Positions 47,725-58,955 of a stretch of 64,000 nt of DNA are shown here, one piece after another. A program made the position numbers and the translations under genes. Source of the stretch: Amyelois transitella. Its lineage: Eukaryota > Arthropoda > Insecta > Lepidoptera > Pyralidae. How positions within the stretch are numbered: position 1 is the stretch's first letter; each line of letters opens with the position of its first letter. The notes under the pieces are model-generated. The model saw nothing but the letters and a program-made list of their open reading frames with translations. It had not been told where the DNA came from and made no database searches. The DNA lies in assembly GCF_032362555.1 (NCBI RefSeq), contig NC_083513.1, forward strand, positions 1,488,001 to 1,552,000, given 5' to 3'.

Positions 47725-47894
47725 GATGGTGGAGGTAGGTTATCTGGCGCGTGCATGATAACCCGCCGAATTGTGATAGGGCGCGGTTCGTTGACTGATC
47801 AATGTCACTGGCGTCACCATTGTAATTTGTAGTAAAATTATCGCCGGTGGGGTAGCACGTGCCGAAGTTACACCCCATTGAAATATCTCTGTTA

Positions 47895-48352
47895 CAAACT
47901 TTTAAAGCAACTTGTATGAAAAATATAATGATATCAAGGAAAAATTGGATTACGAATGAAAATTTATGATCCGATTGAGTAACCTTAAAAGTAAGATGAG
48001 ACTTTATTAATAATGTAAAAGTTATTGATGACTCTAAATCTGAGAACGTAAAGACTGTGCAAAATGAAGTGAGAAATGTTGAAAGTCGGTTGAGACTGCA
48101 ACCGGGATTGCGCAACGATTATAAAGAGCATAATGATGAATTCTATTTAATAATGTTAAGTTATTAAATTCTAACTGATTTTTTATTTCTCTTTAGGAAT
48201 TAACAAACTTATTTTTTATGTCCAGTTCTCAAGACTCGGTGGCATAAATTCATTAAAGACCACCAAACCAGAAGATGACGCAAAATTTTTCGGAATTAAA
48301 CCAGCACTTTGGGAATTTGCCTATAGATTACAAGCTTCTGTAAAAAAATAAG
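47895..48352 (+). pseudogene. Coding-like fragments of an unidentified gene
   Basis: Plus strand. An exon-like segment 48197-48352 follows TTTCTCTTTAG and stays open to TAA, encoding a run that includes KTTKPEDDAKFFGIKPALWE and ends QASVKK. Upstream, 48010-48170 reads IDDSKSENVKTVQNEVRNVE, then RLRLQPGLRNDY, and 47908-47957 reads LYEKYNDIKEKLDYE, but these are in shifting frames with stops and no compatible donor. This looks like a decayed gene or retrocopy, or two exons whose partners I misread. The family is not recognised. The overlapping long minus-strand frame is taken as a shadow. Confidence 0.35.
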
Positions 48353-48359
48353 GAAACAA

Positions 48360-49366
48360 TTATTAATATAAGCTCAGCTTTGTTACTTTATGACTGACAA
48401 AAAATTAGATTTAAAGCTATGAAGATATAATTTTAAATACGAAAGTTCAACTTACGTACGTATATCACGTATTATGTACGTATAATTTTTTTGCGACAAA
48501 GCTGACAGCTTAGAATACGATTTGGAATTTCATTTTGACCATAAATATAAAATAAATACCTACTTATATATTTTTGTCGTCCTATCATTTGTTTTTGTTT
48601 TATTTATTGATAAATCTATGTGTGTTTTGTAACATGGTTAAAAATGGTTTAATTATATTTTTATGCGTAAATTATTTTCTTGGATTTACCCAAACCAACC
48701 AAGTTTGCCACTGGGATTTTTTATTTACTGTAAAAATAAATATACTTTTCATGAAATATTCCATCACCGGTCAGTGGGAATGAAATGTCCGCATTAACGT
48801 CACCAAATGATAAAATTATCTTTAGTTTAGTTTATACAATAGAAATGTGAAGCTGAATGAAATCGCAGATTAGGTAATTTATGACTTCTTGACGTATTTG
48901 TATAGATCTGCTTTCAAATTTGTACACCTACATAATCTCATAACCTAGTGTCCACTAGCTATAAGGTAGCACTGATATATCAAAATCACACAGGTCTGCT
49001 GAAAAATGTAAGTATTTTTAAATAGCTGTGTAAAGTATGAGTCAAAGAAATAAGTGCCTTGCAGACCAGGCGATTTCACGGGATTTTACTCAGAAATAGT
49101 GTGGTCTGACTTCCGCAACCCGCATTTGTTTAGCATGTATATACTTTTAAACTTTCGCTCTGTATGATTATTAATGTATTCAAACTGTACCTATGTCATT
49201 GAACATCAATAATCGCAATATTATCTTATATCTTGACTCATTTCAATAGAGTTGACTTTGAGCGGCTCTGACTCCTATACTACCGCCTTCCTGTATTAAA
49301 ACGGACTCTAACGGACTCCTACATCGGTGAATGAAGATTCCACCGCCCCGATGGAGTCATAACACC
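48360..49366. other. Unannotated intergenic sequence
   Basis: AT-rich, with short frames only; no repeat family recognised. Confidence 0.5.
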
Positions 49367-49367
49367 A

Positions 49368-49547
49368 GAGGGGTTAGTGCGAATTTTACTCGATCAAACG
49401 CTTCGAAGTAACGCAAATAATCACGAATTTGTATGGAGTTGCATTAGTGCCATCGCGTTACCACTAGATGGCGCTGATCAAATCACAAACAAATTCGCGT
49501 TTACTTGCTCGACGCGTTTGATCGAGTAAAACTCGCACCAACTCCTC
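49368..49547. mobile_element. MITE, 180 bp
   Basis: Imperfect 34-bp terminal inverted repeats (three mismatches) starting GAGG and containing TTTTACTCGATCAAACGC, with no coding capacity. The target duplication is unclear. Confidence 0.8.
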
Positions 49548-49809
49548 AGTACACCAGTCATCCCGTGACCACGGTCGGTGCAACCCGGCCGAAACGTCAG
49601 GAAAACCGATATGTTCGCGTTAATTCCTATTTACCATGTTTTTCTTAGTCGCCTCTTACGACGCATAAGACTAAGTGTGGTTCTATACTAATCTGCAGAA
49701 AATCACAAAGTAGTCTTTTACACTTGTAATAATACAGTTACTTAATTGCAGTATATCGAGCAAAAGCTTATTGAGCTTGCTTGAAGAGAGTAATGAAGGT
49801 GGATGAAGC

Positions 49810-50578
49810 TGTAGCGGGAGCGATGATTCGGCTCGACCGCCACCAAAGGGAAGATCTTATGCCAGGCTAGGTGTTATGCCTGGGGAACCGCGGCTCCAAC
49901 GATGTTGTGTCGGAGGTTGTATTTATGCTCCAATCCGTGAAAGCTTTGAAATCGCGTCTTAGATTCTTCGCTGCGCAATCTGTGCTTCAGTAGCTTGCAG
50001 TGCCAGTTGTCTTCCAGTGAGTCGGAAGTTGCTCGAAGTCCTAGTGAGTCAGGAGTGAGCGGTTGCGTTGCTCGTAGTCTGCGGTGAGTCGAGACAGTAG
50101 AGAGCGAAGTCGACTTGTCGACGCCGGTAGATATCGTGCAGAGCTGCCACGCTGGAGAGAAGAGCGGCTGTCGAAGTGATCCAGGCGTGGGCTGCGGTAG
50201 ATGCGTCGGTCGCTGAAGTCGATGAGAGTGAGTGCGGGTGGAGACAGGACCAGGAAGCACGGTGGGTCGGCTGCGATGGACCTGCTGCGATATCCAGTTA
50301 CTGGCTTGCTGTGAGACTGCTTGCAGAGTGAGGAGTGATGCTGAGGTTTGGAGTTGATGATGATGGAGAAGGTTGTTGCAGAGTGAGGAGTAATGCTGAG
50401 GATTGGAATTGATGATGAAGAAGGTTGCTTCCAATCACGTCGGGGTCACCAATTTGGAGAGAGAGAGATTCTCCAGGGTTTGTAGGTAGTGAAGTAATAT
50501 TCCATTCTCACCTTCTAAAACGGAGTATTACTTCACTACCTACAAACCCTGGAGAATCTCTCTCTCTCTCTCTCCAAA
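49810..50578 (-). mobile_element. LTR-retrotransposon-derived insertion with tRNA-Trp primer site
   Basis: Inserted into repeat B with a 4-bp duplication (AAGC). On the minus strand TGGTGACCCCGACGTGAT (50451-50434) is complementary to the 3' end of eukaryotic tRNA-Trp, the normal position of a primer-binding site just after a 5' LTR. It is followed by an open frame of 186 codons (50434-49874, Ser/His/Leu/Gln-rich, function not recognised) and an end reading CGCTCCCGCTACA. No gag zinc knuckle, protease, reverse transcriptase or integrase is present, so it is a small internally deleted or TRIM-like derivative. The 186-codon frame could be leader sequence open by chance. Confidence 0.65.
50453..50578. 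repeat. Long palindrome at the LTR end
   Basis: About 45 bases starting TTGGAGAGAG and containing CCAGGGTTTGTAGGTAGTGA are repeated inverted around a spacer of about 25 bases, with only small differences in GA-repeat number and one base. In the minus-strand reading one arm directly precedes the primer site. Confidence 0.9.
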
Positions 50579-50665
50579 AAGCAAAAAGTATGCAGGGATC
50601 GTGGAAAGCGGAACGATATGGTTTCTGCCTACCCCTGCGGGAAAGAGGCGTGATTTATGTATGTA

Positions 50666-52035
50666 GGGGAGACCGGGGCAAAACGAAGCTCGGGGCAGAA
50701 CGGGAAATTTACTTGTGTGCGTGACTGGTGTACACCACAGCGCCTGATGCAGCGCCATCCGTACGATGTTCAATCTCCTCAAACGAGTCCGAGCGGCGCG
50801 TGCGTGTCACTACGTGTTTATACTTTGTGGCGACAAAAAACTGTTTTTAGGCAGATTCTTACGAAGTTTTGTGTTTTGGATCGATGTGCACCAAGGTATG
50901 TATCGGTGCTATTGTGATATTTTATCATTTACTTGGTACTTTAGTGTAGAATTTTCAAATTAAGATTACTTTTTTCCACGATAATTTTGTAGGTTTGAAA
51001 TGCGAGGTGCTTTTACAAAATGTGTCTGTTGGGGCAGAATGGTTGGGGCATAATGGGATAGTATCCCGTTGTGCCCCGTGTATGTGGGTAGAATAATATT
51101 CCATATCTATGTTATAATTTTTTTTTTGTTTGCAGATAAAATGGTACGTAATTTTAAACGTAAAACTACCGGAATGTCATGGGAAGAAGACGACATGAAA
51201 AGAGCAGTAAGAGCTGTACTTTCTGAGACCATGGGCTTTCTTCGAGCCTCTACCGCATACAGTGTGCCTACGTCAACCTTGGAGCGACGCGTGAGAAAGG
51301 CTGGAAATGCTGAAAATGCTGACACTGATTCAATGACAAAAGACAATGACTGAAATGCGAAAAAAACATTAGGGCGCTTTAAAACAGTGTTTAAAAAGGA
51401 TCAGGAAGAAGAATAATGTCAGTATATTAAAGCAATGGAAGCTCGCCTTTTCGGAATAACTGGAAAAGAGCTTCGTATTTTAGCTTCTCAGTTAGCTGAG
51501 AGAAACCATATCGAGAACCCATTCAACGCAGAGACTGGAATAGCTGGAGAAGACTGGCTCAGTGGATTTGTAAAAAGCCATCCTGAACTTTCTGTTCAGA
51601 GAGACGACTAGTTCAGAAGTCGTTGGAAATGATTGCGCATGTATATATTGTGGTTACTTATGCTCCCAGTCTACTGAAGGCTGGGTTATTTGTAGCGTGT
51701 GCCATGGCTGGGCCCATAATTCCTGCGCAGGTGTGGACGAGGATGATGACGAGGTACATATTTGCGAACGTTGCCAACCTGACTAAATGTGTACTCGTTA
51801 TGCCCCATGGCGTTTCCCATTTTGCCCCGATCATGGGGCAAAATGGGATTTTTCTCTAGTATGATTAATTTCCTGATTGTCCAAAAAATATGTGATTTAG
51901 CGACGTAAAACATAATTATTATGTTAAATAAAACTACAAGTGTTACTTTTGTTGTGAGAGAATTATAATAAATAGTTGTATTTTCATGTTGTGACGTTTT
52001 TTCTCTTAAGTATCTCGTTTTGCCCCGGTCTCCCC
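50666..52035 (+). mobile_element. pogo-like DNA transposon, internally deleted (1370 bp)
   Basis: Perfect 21-bp terminal inverted repeats (GGGGAGACCGGGGCAAAACGA) flanked by TA on both sides, the target duplication of the Tc1/mariner/pogo group. Subterminal GGGGCAAAATGGGA-type motifs occur near 51025-51075 and 51800-51850. It is inserted in the TATG tail of the repeat B at 50655. It contains a broken transposase gene. Confidence 0.9.
51141..51786 (+). pseudogene. pogo-like transposase remnant with PHD finger
   Basis: The frame beginning at ATG 51141 encodes an N-terminal psq-type helix-turn-helix (DMKRAVRAVLSETMGFLRAS, VPTSTLERRV) and then a CENP-B-type helix-turn-helix (FGITGKELRILASQLAE, GEDWLSGFVKSHPELS) in the same frame, interrupted by TGA (51351) and TAA (51414) and closed by TAG (51609). 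Directly after that, one frame over, comes a PHD finger (CIYCGYLC, WVICSVCHGWAHNSCAG, CERCQPD, then stop at 51784). The DDE catalytic domain that should lie between is missing. Stops, frame change and deletion make this non-functional; fused PHD fingers are known in some insect pogo/Tigger-like transposases. Confidence 0.85.
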
Positions 52036-52309
52036 TACGTATTGTTAGGTAAATCAACAATACGTGTTGCATTCTCGACCTCTGGTATCACCTCACCTCA
52101 ACATCGTATTTGGGTCAATGAAAACATTAAAACCTTGGCAGGCATCTGTTTAGAGCCCTCATTTATCTAATTAGGTTGGCCGGTGGTGGCAACGCGAGAT
52201 AAACTCTTGCTGAACTAAAAATTGTTACTAACAGGAAACTTTTGATACATGTGATACGTTGTAAATACATAAAATAACTCAGTGTATTGCTTCTTTAAAA
52301 AAACTTGAG

Positions 52310-52420
52310 ATTCTCTCTTCTTGTAGGCGATGGGGTAGCAACCTGTCACTATTTAAATCTCAATTCCATCTTTAAGCCATCAAGCTGAACCTTGCCTTTC
52401 TGTCTTTTCAACTTGGCAAC
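52310..52420 (+). mobile_element. Repeat A fragment
   Basis: TTGTAGGCGATGGGGTAGCA to GTCTTTTCAACTTGG. Confidence 0.65.
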
Positions 52421-52429
52421 AACAACATA

Positions 52430-52708
52430 CATACATGTCTACATATACATACATACATATGGTCACGTCTATATCCCTTGCGGGGTAGACAGAGCCAACA
52501 GTCTTTAAAAGACTGAATGGCCACGTTCAGCTATTTGGCTTAATGATAGAATTGAGATTCAAATAGTGACAGGTTGCTAAACCATCGCCTAAAAAAGTAT
52601 CCCAAGTTTTTAAGCCTATCCCTTAGTCGCCTTTTACGGCATCCATAGGAAAGAGATGGAGTGGTCCTATTCTTTTTTTTGTATTGGCGCCGGGAACCAC
52701 ACGGCATA
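52430..52708 (-). mobile_element. Repeat A copy
   Basis: Full reverse copy with a long ACATAC tail. Confidence 0.9.
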
Positions 52709-52764
52709 TCTCTTCTTCCTATCCTATCTGCCTATCCTCTTATACATATATGTTGTATTCCCTT

Positions 52765-53090
52765 CTTCCTCCTGGCTTTAGTCCCGGTTGCCTGCTTCAC
52801 CACTCTGAAGAAGAGCCCGAGGTATGCCTTTGACCTTTGGGTCCTAGATTGGGTCAGTCAGGTTTTTACACGCCCATCTGACCTCTGCAAACTTTGCAGG
52901 TAAGCCTAACCCGTATTGGATCCATGGTTACACATCCAGTTACCTAAATGTATCTACAGGTTTCTTCACGATGTTTTTCCTCACTGTAAGAGCATCGGTT
53001 AGTATTCAAACTAATGTTCATAACTCTGAAAATAGTCATTGGTACATGACCGAGATGGGATTTGAACCTGTGCCTTTCTTCGCGTCACGC
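52765..53090 (+). repeat. Repeat E copy, the most complete
   Basis: From CCTCCTGGCTTTAGTCCCGG through AGATTGGGTCAGTCAGG to GAGATGGGATTTGAACC, the last part resembling a reversed tRNA B-box region, so this may also be a SINE. Confidence 0.65.
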
Positions 53091-53119
53091 TCTACTATAC
53101 TATATTTATGTATATTATA

Positions 53120-53445
53120 CTACATGTAGAAGATGTAGTTACAGGAATAGAAAAGGGTATGTTAAGATGGTTTGGTCATGTGGAGAGAATGAATGAAAGC
53201 AGGTTGACTAAGCAGATATACAAGTAGAGTGTGGAGGGAAAGGTCGGAGTTGGAAGACCTAGACGAACGTATCTTGATCAAATTAAGGACGTCCTGGTAA
53301 AGGGTCAGGTCAAGAGTACCCGAAACCGCCGAGCTTGCATGAAGAGCGTTATGAATGTGGATGGAGCGAAGGAAGTACGCAGAGGTCGTGGCAAGTGGAA
53401 AGATGTAGTCTCTGCCTACCCCTCCGGGAAAGAGGTGTGAACCCA
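53120..53445 (+). mobile_element. LINE 3' end (repeat B) with coding remnant
   Basis: Encodes KVGVGRPRRTYLDQI and RNRRACMKSVMNV, ending GGGAAAGAGGTGTGAAC; 5'-truncated like the other copies. Confidence 0.85.
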
Positions 53446-53489
53446 GGTGACTCTGTGTAATGTGTGCTTTACATACTTTACGTGCGTAC

Positions 53490-53965
53490 ATATAATCACG
53501 TCTATATCCCTTTCGTGGTAGACAGAGCCAACAGTCTTGAATTAGTCACAGCTATCCTCTGAACCCGCAGTACACAATAATAATGAATACAAAATAATTT
53601 ACCTAAAGAAATCCGTGCTACGAAATAAAATGTTATCAATCTTATATTTAAACCGCTTATCGCAATAAATTCTTTTAACAACCCACACAATACCAGTTAG
53701 GGTTAGTATAACGTAGTTGTACTTTTAATATTGATAACAATGGAATGGACATACTACATTAATATAATTGTCTCGTAATTAACTTTTATTTTTCAACGAT
53801 ATACATGTCTTAATGGCATGATATTTATAATTGGATTTCTTAATGTTACTTTTTACGCATGAAATGTTTAATACATACATACATATAGTCACGTCTATAT
53901 CCCTTGCGGGGTAGACAGAGCCAACAGTCTCGAAAAGATGGAAGGTCATGTTCATTTCAAAAACA
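53490..53965 (-). mobile_element. Two short repeat A fragments
   Basis: 3' ends of repeat A at about 53490-53540 and 53870-53945. The rest of 53546-54985 holds no recognised feature. Confidence 0.65.
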
Positions 53966-54989
53966 AGCAAATGTTTTGTTAAATCCGGGCGGACGGAGAA
54001 GGACTTCAAAAACAGCAAATGAATCTTTAAATGCCCAAAACGGCAATCTTTAATCATATCTTGTGGCCTTCTTTGAGTACAAAAAGATCTAGCAGTTATC
54101 CCTGAGGATCTCAAACTTTGGTCTCCAATTCTTGACATTGGACTTTAAACAGACAAACGTGCCGAAAATAAACTTATCTTTGTCTTGTTCTCATTTATAA
54201 TCTCAGGCATCGGTTTTATTTTAAATACTGTATTGATAAGTGTCCACTAAAAATCGGCGTCATGCACATGTCATGACATTAAGCTGAGTAAAACCTTTTT
54301 GGAAACATATAAATTGGAATAAGATTTAAAAGTTTTTGTTTTTTCTATTTTTTTAAATTATTTCTGTTTTTCTTTCTTTCTGATATGCCTATCAAAATTA
54401 TAAAATGACAAATGGAATATTAAAGTACCTACGAGCTTTATTATCATATCATTATGAAAATTTCAAAAAATTGCAGGCAACAGTTTGTGAAAAATTGAAA
54501 TTATTATGTGTAACACAAAAAATCTTCCGGTAACTTAGCTAATTTCTATCGACTAGTAGATATGTAGATAGGTACACAAATTAAAATAATTAAGCAATGG
54601 AATTCCTCTACCTATGGCGGCACACAAAATAAGCTATTATAATTAAAAAGTAAAATTATGCATGCAGATGTCATATACATAGATATCACAAAAATTTTAT
54701 CTCTTGTAGACACTGACGTGAATAATCTTACAAAATATTGCGTGAGCGTAGTTAAGGTATTAAGTAAATCGCGTTCAGATCAAAGCGGCCATTGATTACT
54801 CCTAAACCTGGTGTTTATAAACAAGAGTCAGTATTTACCTAACTTGCCAAAATAGATATCTGTTAGGCGCTTCATATCGGGGGCAAGCCCACGTGCGCAT
54901 GAGTCACACACGCCAAAACTTACATACACACTACATAGGTTACATAGTGAACGAGACGTGTTAGTTTAGAGTTAAATTTATAAAGAGCG

Positions 54990-55105
54990 CGTTCATGTAT
55001 GAACAGAATTATAAATGTGAATGAATAGAAAGAAGTGTGCAGGGATCGTGGCAAGTGGAAAGATGTAGTCTCTGCCAACCCCCCTGGGAAAGAGGCGTGA
55101 TTTTA
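54990..55105 (+). mobile_element. LINE 3' end (repeat B)
   Basis: GTTCATGTATGAACAGAATT to GAGGCGTGATTTTATG. Confidence 0.75.
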
Positions 55106-55350
55106 TGTACCTATGTCTATATTCCTTGCGGGGAAGACAGAGTCAGCAGTCTTGAAAGACCGATAGGCCACGTTCAGCTTAATAATGGAATGTAGATTCA
55201 AATTGTGACAGGTTGCTAGCCCATCGCATAAAAGAAGAATTCCAAGTTTATAAGCCAAACCCTTAGTCGCCTTTTACGACATCCTTGAGAAAGGGATCGA
55301 GTGGTCTTATTCTTTTTAATATTGGTGTCGGGAACCAGACAGCATGGCTA
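55106..55350 (-). mobile_element. Repeat A copy
   Basis: Reverse copy without its tail, from TGTCTATATTCCTTGCGG to GGGAACCAGACAGC. Confidence 0.8.
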
Positions 55351-56516
55351 AGTTTCGTGTGCAATCAATGTCAATTATTCTCCATCTAATCTGAATATTC
55401 TTCCAACGGCCATTTTGATATTTATTAGGTCTATGACCCACACATCTGCTACCGACAACGCTGTTATTGATCTCTTTTCCATCTTTAGATTGCCTTATGT
55501 CTTAACAATAATTCATTATAAAAATATAATACATCATTTCCCAAATTCGCATAATTTTTCGAAATCAAAAGAATGTGTCTTTTTAGTGCCTCCCCGTTAC
55601 GCCTGCGCACTCTGTAACACCTGGTTGCTACCTGTTTATCATCTGTCTCGGATGATGCAACATCGGAGGTAGTTGGATCAACCCGCAAAGTTCAAATATT
55701 CCCATGCTAATAATATTTTTTCTGATAACGCGTAAAAATGTCTCAGCATGATGTAAATCCCCGAAAAATTAAGACAATAACGATGTTTTATAAAAATGAA
55801 TTTAAAATAAAACTGTAACTGTCCATTGTCTATAAAAACTGAAGAACTTCAACCATTTTTATTTATTCCTAATTTTATTACTACAATTAACGGTAAAACG
55901 GTTAAACTCGTTAAAACCAGTATCTTACATGACAAACATTGTATACTTTCACTGTTAAATGCGGCATTATTTTTTAATGATAGAGTTTAGGTATCAGACC
56001 TCATCAGGTAGTAATCATCATCATCGTGAGGTAACCTGCACAAACAGGCAATTGGATGTTCAACCATTTATTTTTTTACCCATAGGTACCCAAGTTCCAA
56101 GGCTCCCAGCAAGATTGTGGTCAGGCAGTTGCTTCGTGTAAAAACCTGAATAACCCACTTCGAATTGTGGCCACATGACTCCATTTCAGATAGATGAGGA
56201 CGCAACCAAGAAGGATGATGTTAAATGTGGTATTTCCATGATATTAAATAACACGATGTTGTAAAAAAAATGAATACATCACAAAAGACTGCGTTGCTTT
56301 TTCAAATTAAGGCTTTGACACCAGGTTTGCAAAGTATTTTATATCGGTAATTACTCTGATAAGCAAGCATTTAAAAATTCCAATTAATCTTTCCAATGTT
56401 TTTATAATGGAATCTTCAATCGAAGGATTAAAATTTCAATGCCTACCTATTTATAACTATGATCATGATGATCATACTCCAACTGCATGACATGTACACA
56501 CAAGTGTTATTATTTA
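55351..56516. other. Unannotated intergenic sequence
   Basis: Short frames only; no repeat family recognised. Confidence 0.5.
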
Positions 56517-56990
56517 TACAGGGTGACTTTTAATTCAACTGCATAAATTTAACTGTTAAGTGTACTCATCTAAAAGATATTTAAACGTTAAAAGAAAAAT
56601 ATCGGTCCATATTTCAGAAAATACGAAAAAAATAAAAGTATCAATATCCACGATCCTAAATACGTCGCATCACACCGGCCGGCGGAAAAGCGACGCGTAA
56701 GATTCAGAGGTCAACGACACAATTCATTCAGCTGAGCGATCTCGACAACTCTGTACTTTACTTGATCTTGATACTAGAAAAATAATGTATTTTTCAGACT
56801 TTTATTTACATGTTTAGTTTTAATTATTTTTTTGTAGTATTGGTCTTAAAGCGTGTGACGTAGTTTTTGAGGGTTTTTTAAATGTGAAAATGATGACGTT
56901 TAATTTAAATAAAACTAGGCTCAAACAGCTCAGAAGCATGGGTATAGTCTATGTTTAAAAGGATGCAGTTGTTTTAAATGTCACCCTGTA
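56517..56990. mobile_element. MITE, 474 bp
   Basis: Terminal inverted repeats of about 30 bp (TACAGGGTGACTTTTAATTC and, at the other end, the complement TACAGGGTGACATTTAAAAC, both followed by AACTGCAT), with TA at both ends. There is no coding capacity. A similar TACAGGGTGTC terminus occurs alone near 15205. Confidence 0.85.
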
Positions 56991-57294
56991 TAAATTTCCC
57001 TGAAAATTTGTAGATTAAAATATCAAAGTACGAAAAATTTATCTCGATCATCTGACATGATGGCGCCATGCTTTCGTTTCGTTATCAGATCAGACGATAT
57101 ACGGGTGATTTTAAAGAATAAGCAGCTTATATCAACATTGCTGATAAAAGCATCATCCTTTAATATTGTAGATAAAATGTGTGTAGGTAAATATTGTCGT
57201 AATCTGGCATATCTATCAGAAAACCACTCATCAAAGGAAAGGAATAAATGGAAATTCTTATATGAACGAAGCCTCACGCAAAAGCTAGCTTATT

Positions 57295-57480
57295 ATAACT
57301 TCTGTAAAAAGAGAACAGCATCCAATTGATATCCATCTTTTTTGAAGTTGGTTGAATTTCTTAACCCTTCTCTTAAATGTAACAAACACTTCCCGAAATC
57401 CACATCCAAATCAGTTCAGTGAAACGCGTAATAATAGCGAATAAAAACATACATACAGGTTAAACTAAAAAACTCAGTTT
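57295..57480 (+). repeat. Repeat D copy
   Basis: CTGTAAAAAGAGAACAGCATCC, TTTTTGAAGTTGGTTGAA and GCGAATAAAAACATACATAC. Confidence 0.55.
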
Positions 57481-57602
57481 TTTCAAGGTGGTTAAAAAAC
57501 TTAAAATTGACAAAAGTGAATATGGATAACCTTTGGTTTTGCTAAATTGTAGAATAGGTACGAGTAACAATATTTATAACAATGTAGACAAAAAATCTTC
57601 CA

Positions 57603-57790
57603 TCTATACTAATATTATAAAGCTGAAGAGTTTGTTTGTTTGTTTGAACGCGCTAATCTCAGTTACTACTGGATCGAATTGAAAAATTCTTTTTGTGTTA
57701 AATAGACCATTTATCGAGGAAGGCTTTAGGCTATATAATATCACGCTGCCACTATAAGGAGCAAAGAAATAATGGAATATGTGATCTTAT
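57603..57790 (+). mobile_element. 5' part of a Helitron (second family)
   Basis: TCTATACTAATATTATAAAG start; truncated after GGAGCAAAGAAATAATGGAA, no 3' terminus. Confidence 0.75.
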
Positions 57791-57979
57791 GAGCAAAGAA
57801 ATAATGGATAGTGACAGGTTGTTAGTTGAGAGTAGGTACAGAGAAGGATATAGGTTACCTTTCATCACGGAAAACTATTAAACATTTATGGTTTTGATAT
57901 TAATTACGAAAACCCTTACAATTGTATTGTGACAAGAAAATTCAAAATAAGAGCTACTGCTCATTCTTCTCTCCTCAGT

Positions 57980-58190
57980 GGTGCCGTGTGGTTCCCGGCA
58001 CCATTAGAAAAAAGAATAGGACCGATCCATCTCTTTTCAATGTCGTAAAGGCGACTAAGGGATATGCTTATAAAATTGGGCTATTTGAATCTCAATTCTA
58101 TCATTAAGCCAAACATCATAACGGCATTTTTAAGACTGTTGGCTCTGCCTAACCCGCAAGAGATAAAGACGTGATTATATGTATGTAATA
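57980..58190 (+). mobile_element. Repeat A copy
   Basis: GCCGTGTGGTTCCCGGCACC to GACGTGATTATATGTATG, with a central deletion. Confidence 0.8.
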
Positions 58191-58456
58191 AATATAAATC
58201 CGGGAGAAGTTATTTACCTATCTAGAAATAACTAAGTGCTGCATAAAAATAATAATTAATCAGTTTGATATGTTTAGTGTCCTTTTGACTTTATCGTGAA
58301 CTTAATAAACTATACCAGTTAAAACCAGTACTATTAGGTAACCGCCACATTTGGTATCACGAGTCCATGACGTGATTAAAATTGCAAACGAAAGTGTGAT
58401 GGAGCCGTGTAGTTTCCGGCAAGATGGAGAATCATTTCATCCACATTCATTTCTTC

Positions 58457-58955
58457 TCTGGCGCATCAGGTAGCTATCTTGTGACAAACAAGTGTTCCGG
58501 GTTCGAATATGGATATGATTCCGGGTATGGAAGGTGAAAAACGACTTTCTGAAAGAAATTCATTTCCTCGCTGCCGTAGGTATGCGGTAGCTAGCTTGTG
58601 ACAAACTGATGTCCCGGGTTCGAATACCGGGTATGGAAGGTGGAATACGACTTTCTGAAAGAAATTCATTTCCTCGCTGGCGTATGCGGTAGCTAGCTTG
58701 TGATAAACAAATGTCCCGGGTTCGAATACCGGGTATGGAAGGTGGAATACGACTTTCTGAAAGAAATTCATTTCCTCGCTGCCGTATGCGGTAGCTAGCT
58801 TGTGACAAACATATGTCCCGGGTTCGAATACCGGGTATGGAAGGTGAAATACGACTTTCTGAAAGAAATTCATTTCCTCGCTAGCGTATGCGGTAGCTAG
58901 CTTGTGACAAACTGATGTCCCGGGTTCGAATACAGGGTAGGGAAGGTGAAAAACG
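58457..58955. repeat. Tandem array of five tRNA-like units
   Basis: Five units with the B-box-like core GGGTTCGAATACCGGG (GTTCGAAT at 58501, 58618, 58720, 58822, 58924; periods 117, 102, 102, 102). Each also has an A-box-like GGCGTATGCGGTAGCTAGC about 40 bases upstream, and units are joined by a constant linker CTTTCTGAAAGAAATTCATT. The first unit is the most diverged. Confidence 0.9.

Larger units (their letters stand above)
49766..50655 (+). mobile_element. LINE 3' end (repeat B) split by a later insertion
   Basis: Bases 49766-49809 and 50579-50655 are consecutive parts of repeat B. The 769-bp insertion between them is flanked by AAGC on both sides. Confidence 0.8.

Noticed and set aside
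47603..48115. 170-codon minus-strand open frame
   Set aside because: Phe/Leu/Ser-rich composition looks like the antisense of lysine/glutamate-rich plus-strand fragments, and the frame crosses the predicted peptide promoter. No motif recognised.
58466..58873. 135-codon minus-strand frame with repeated FHLPYPVFEPGT
   Set aside because: It arises from the 102-bp (multiple of three) tandem repeat, not from a protein; the conserved elements are the tRNA-like boxes.
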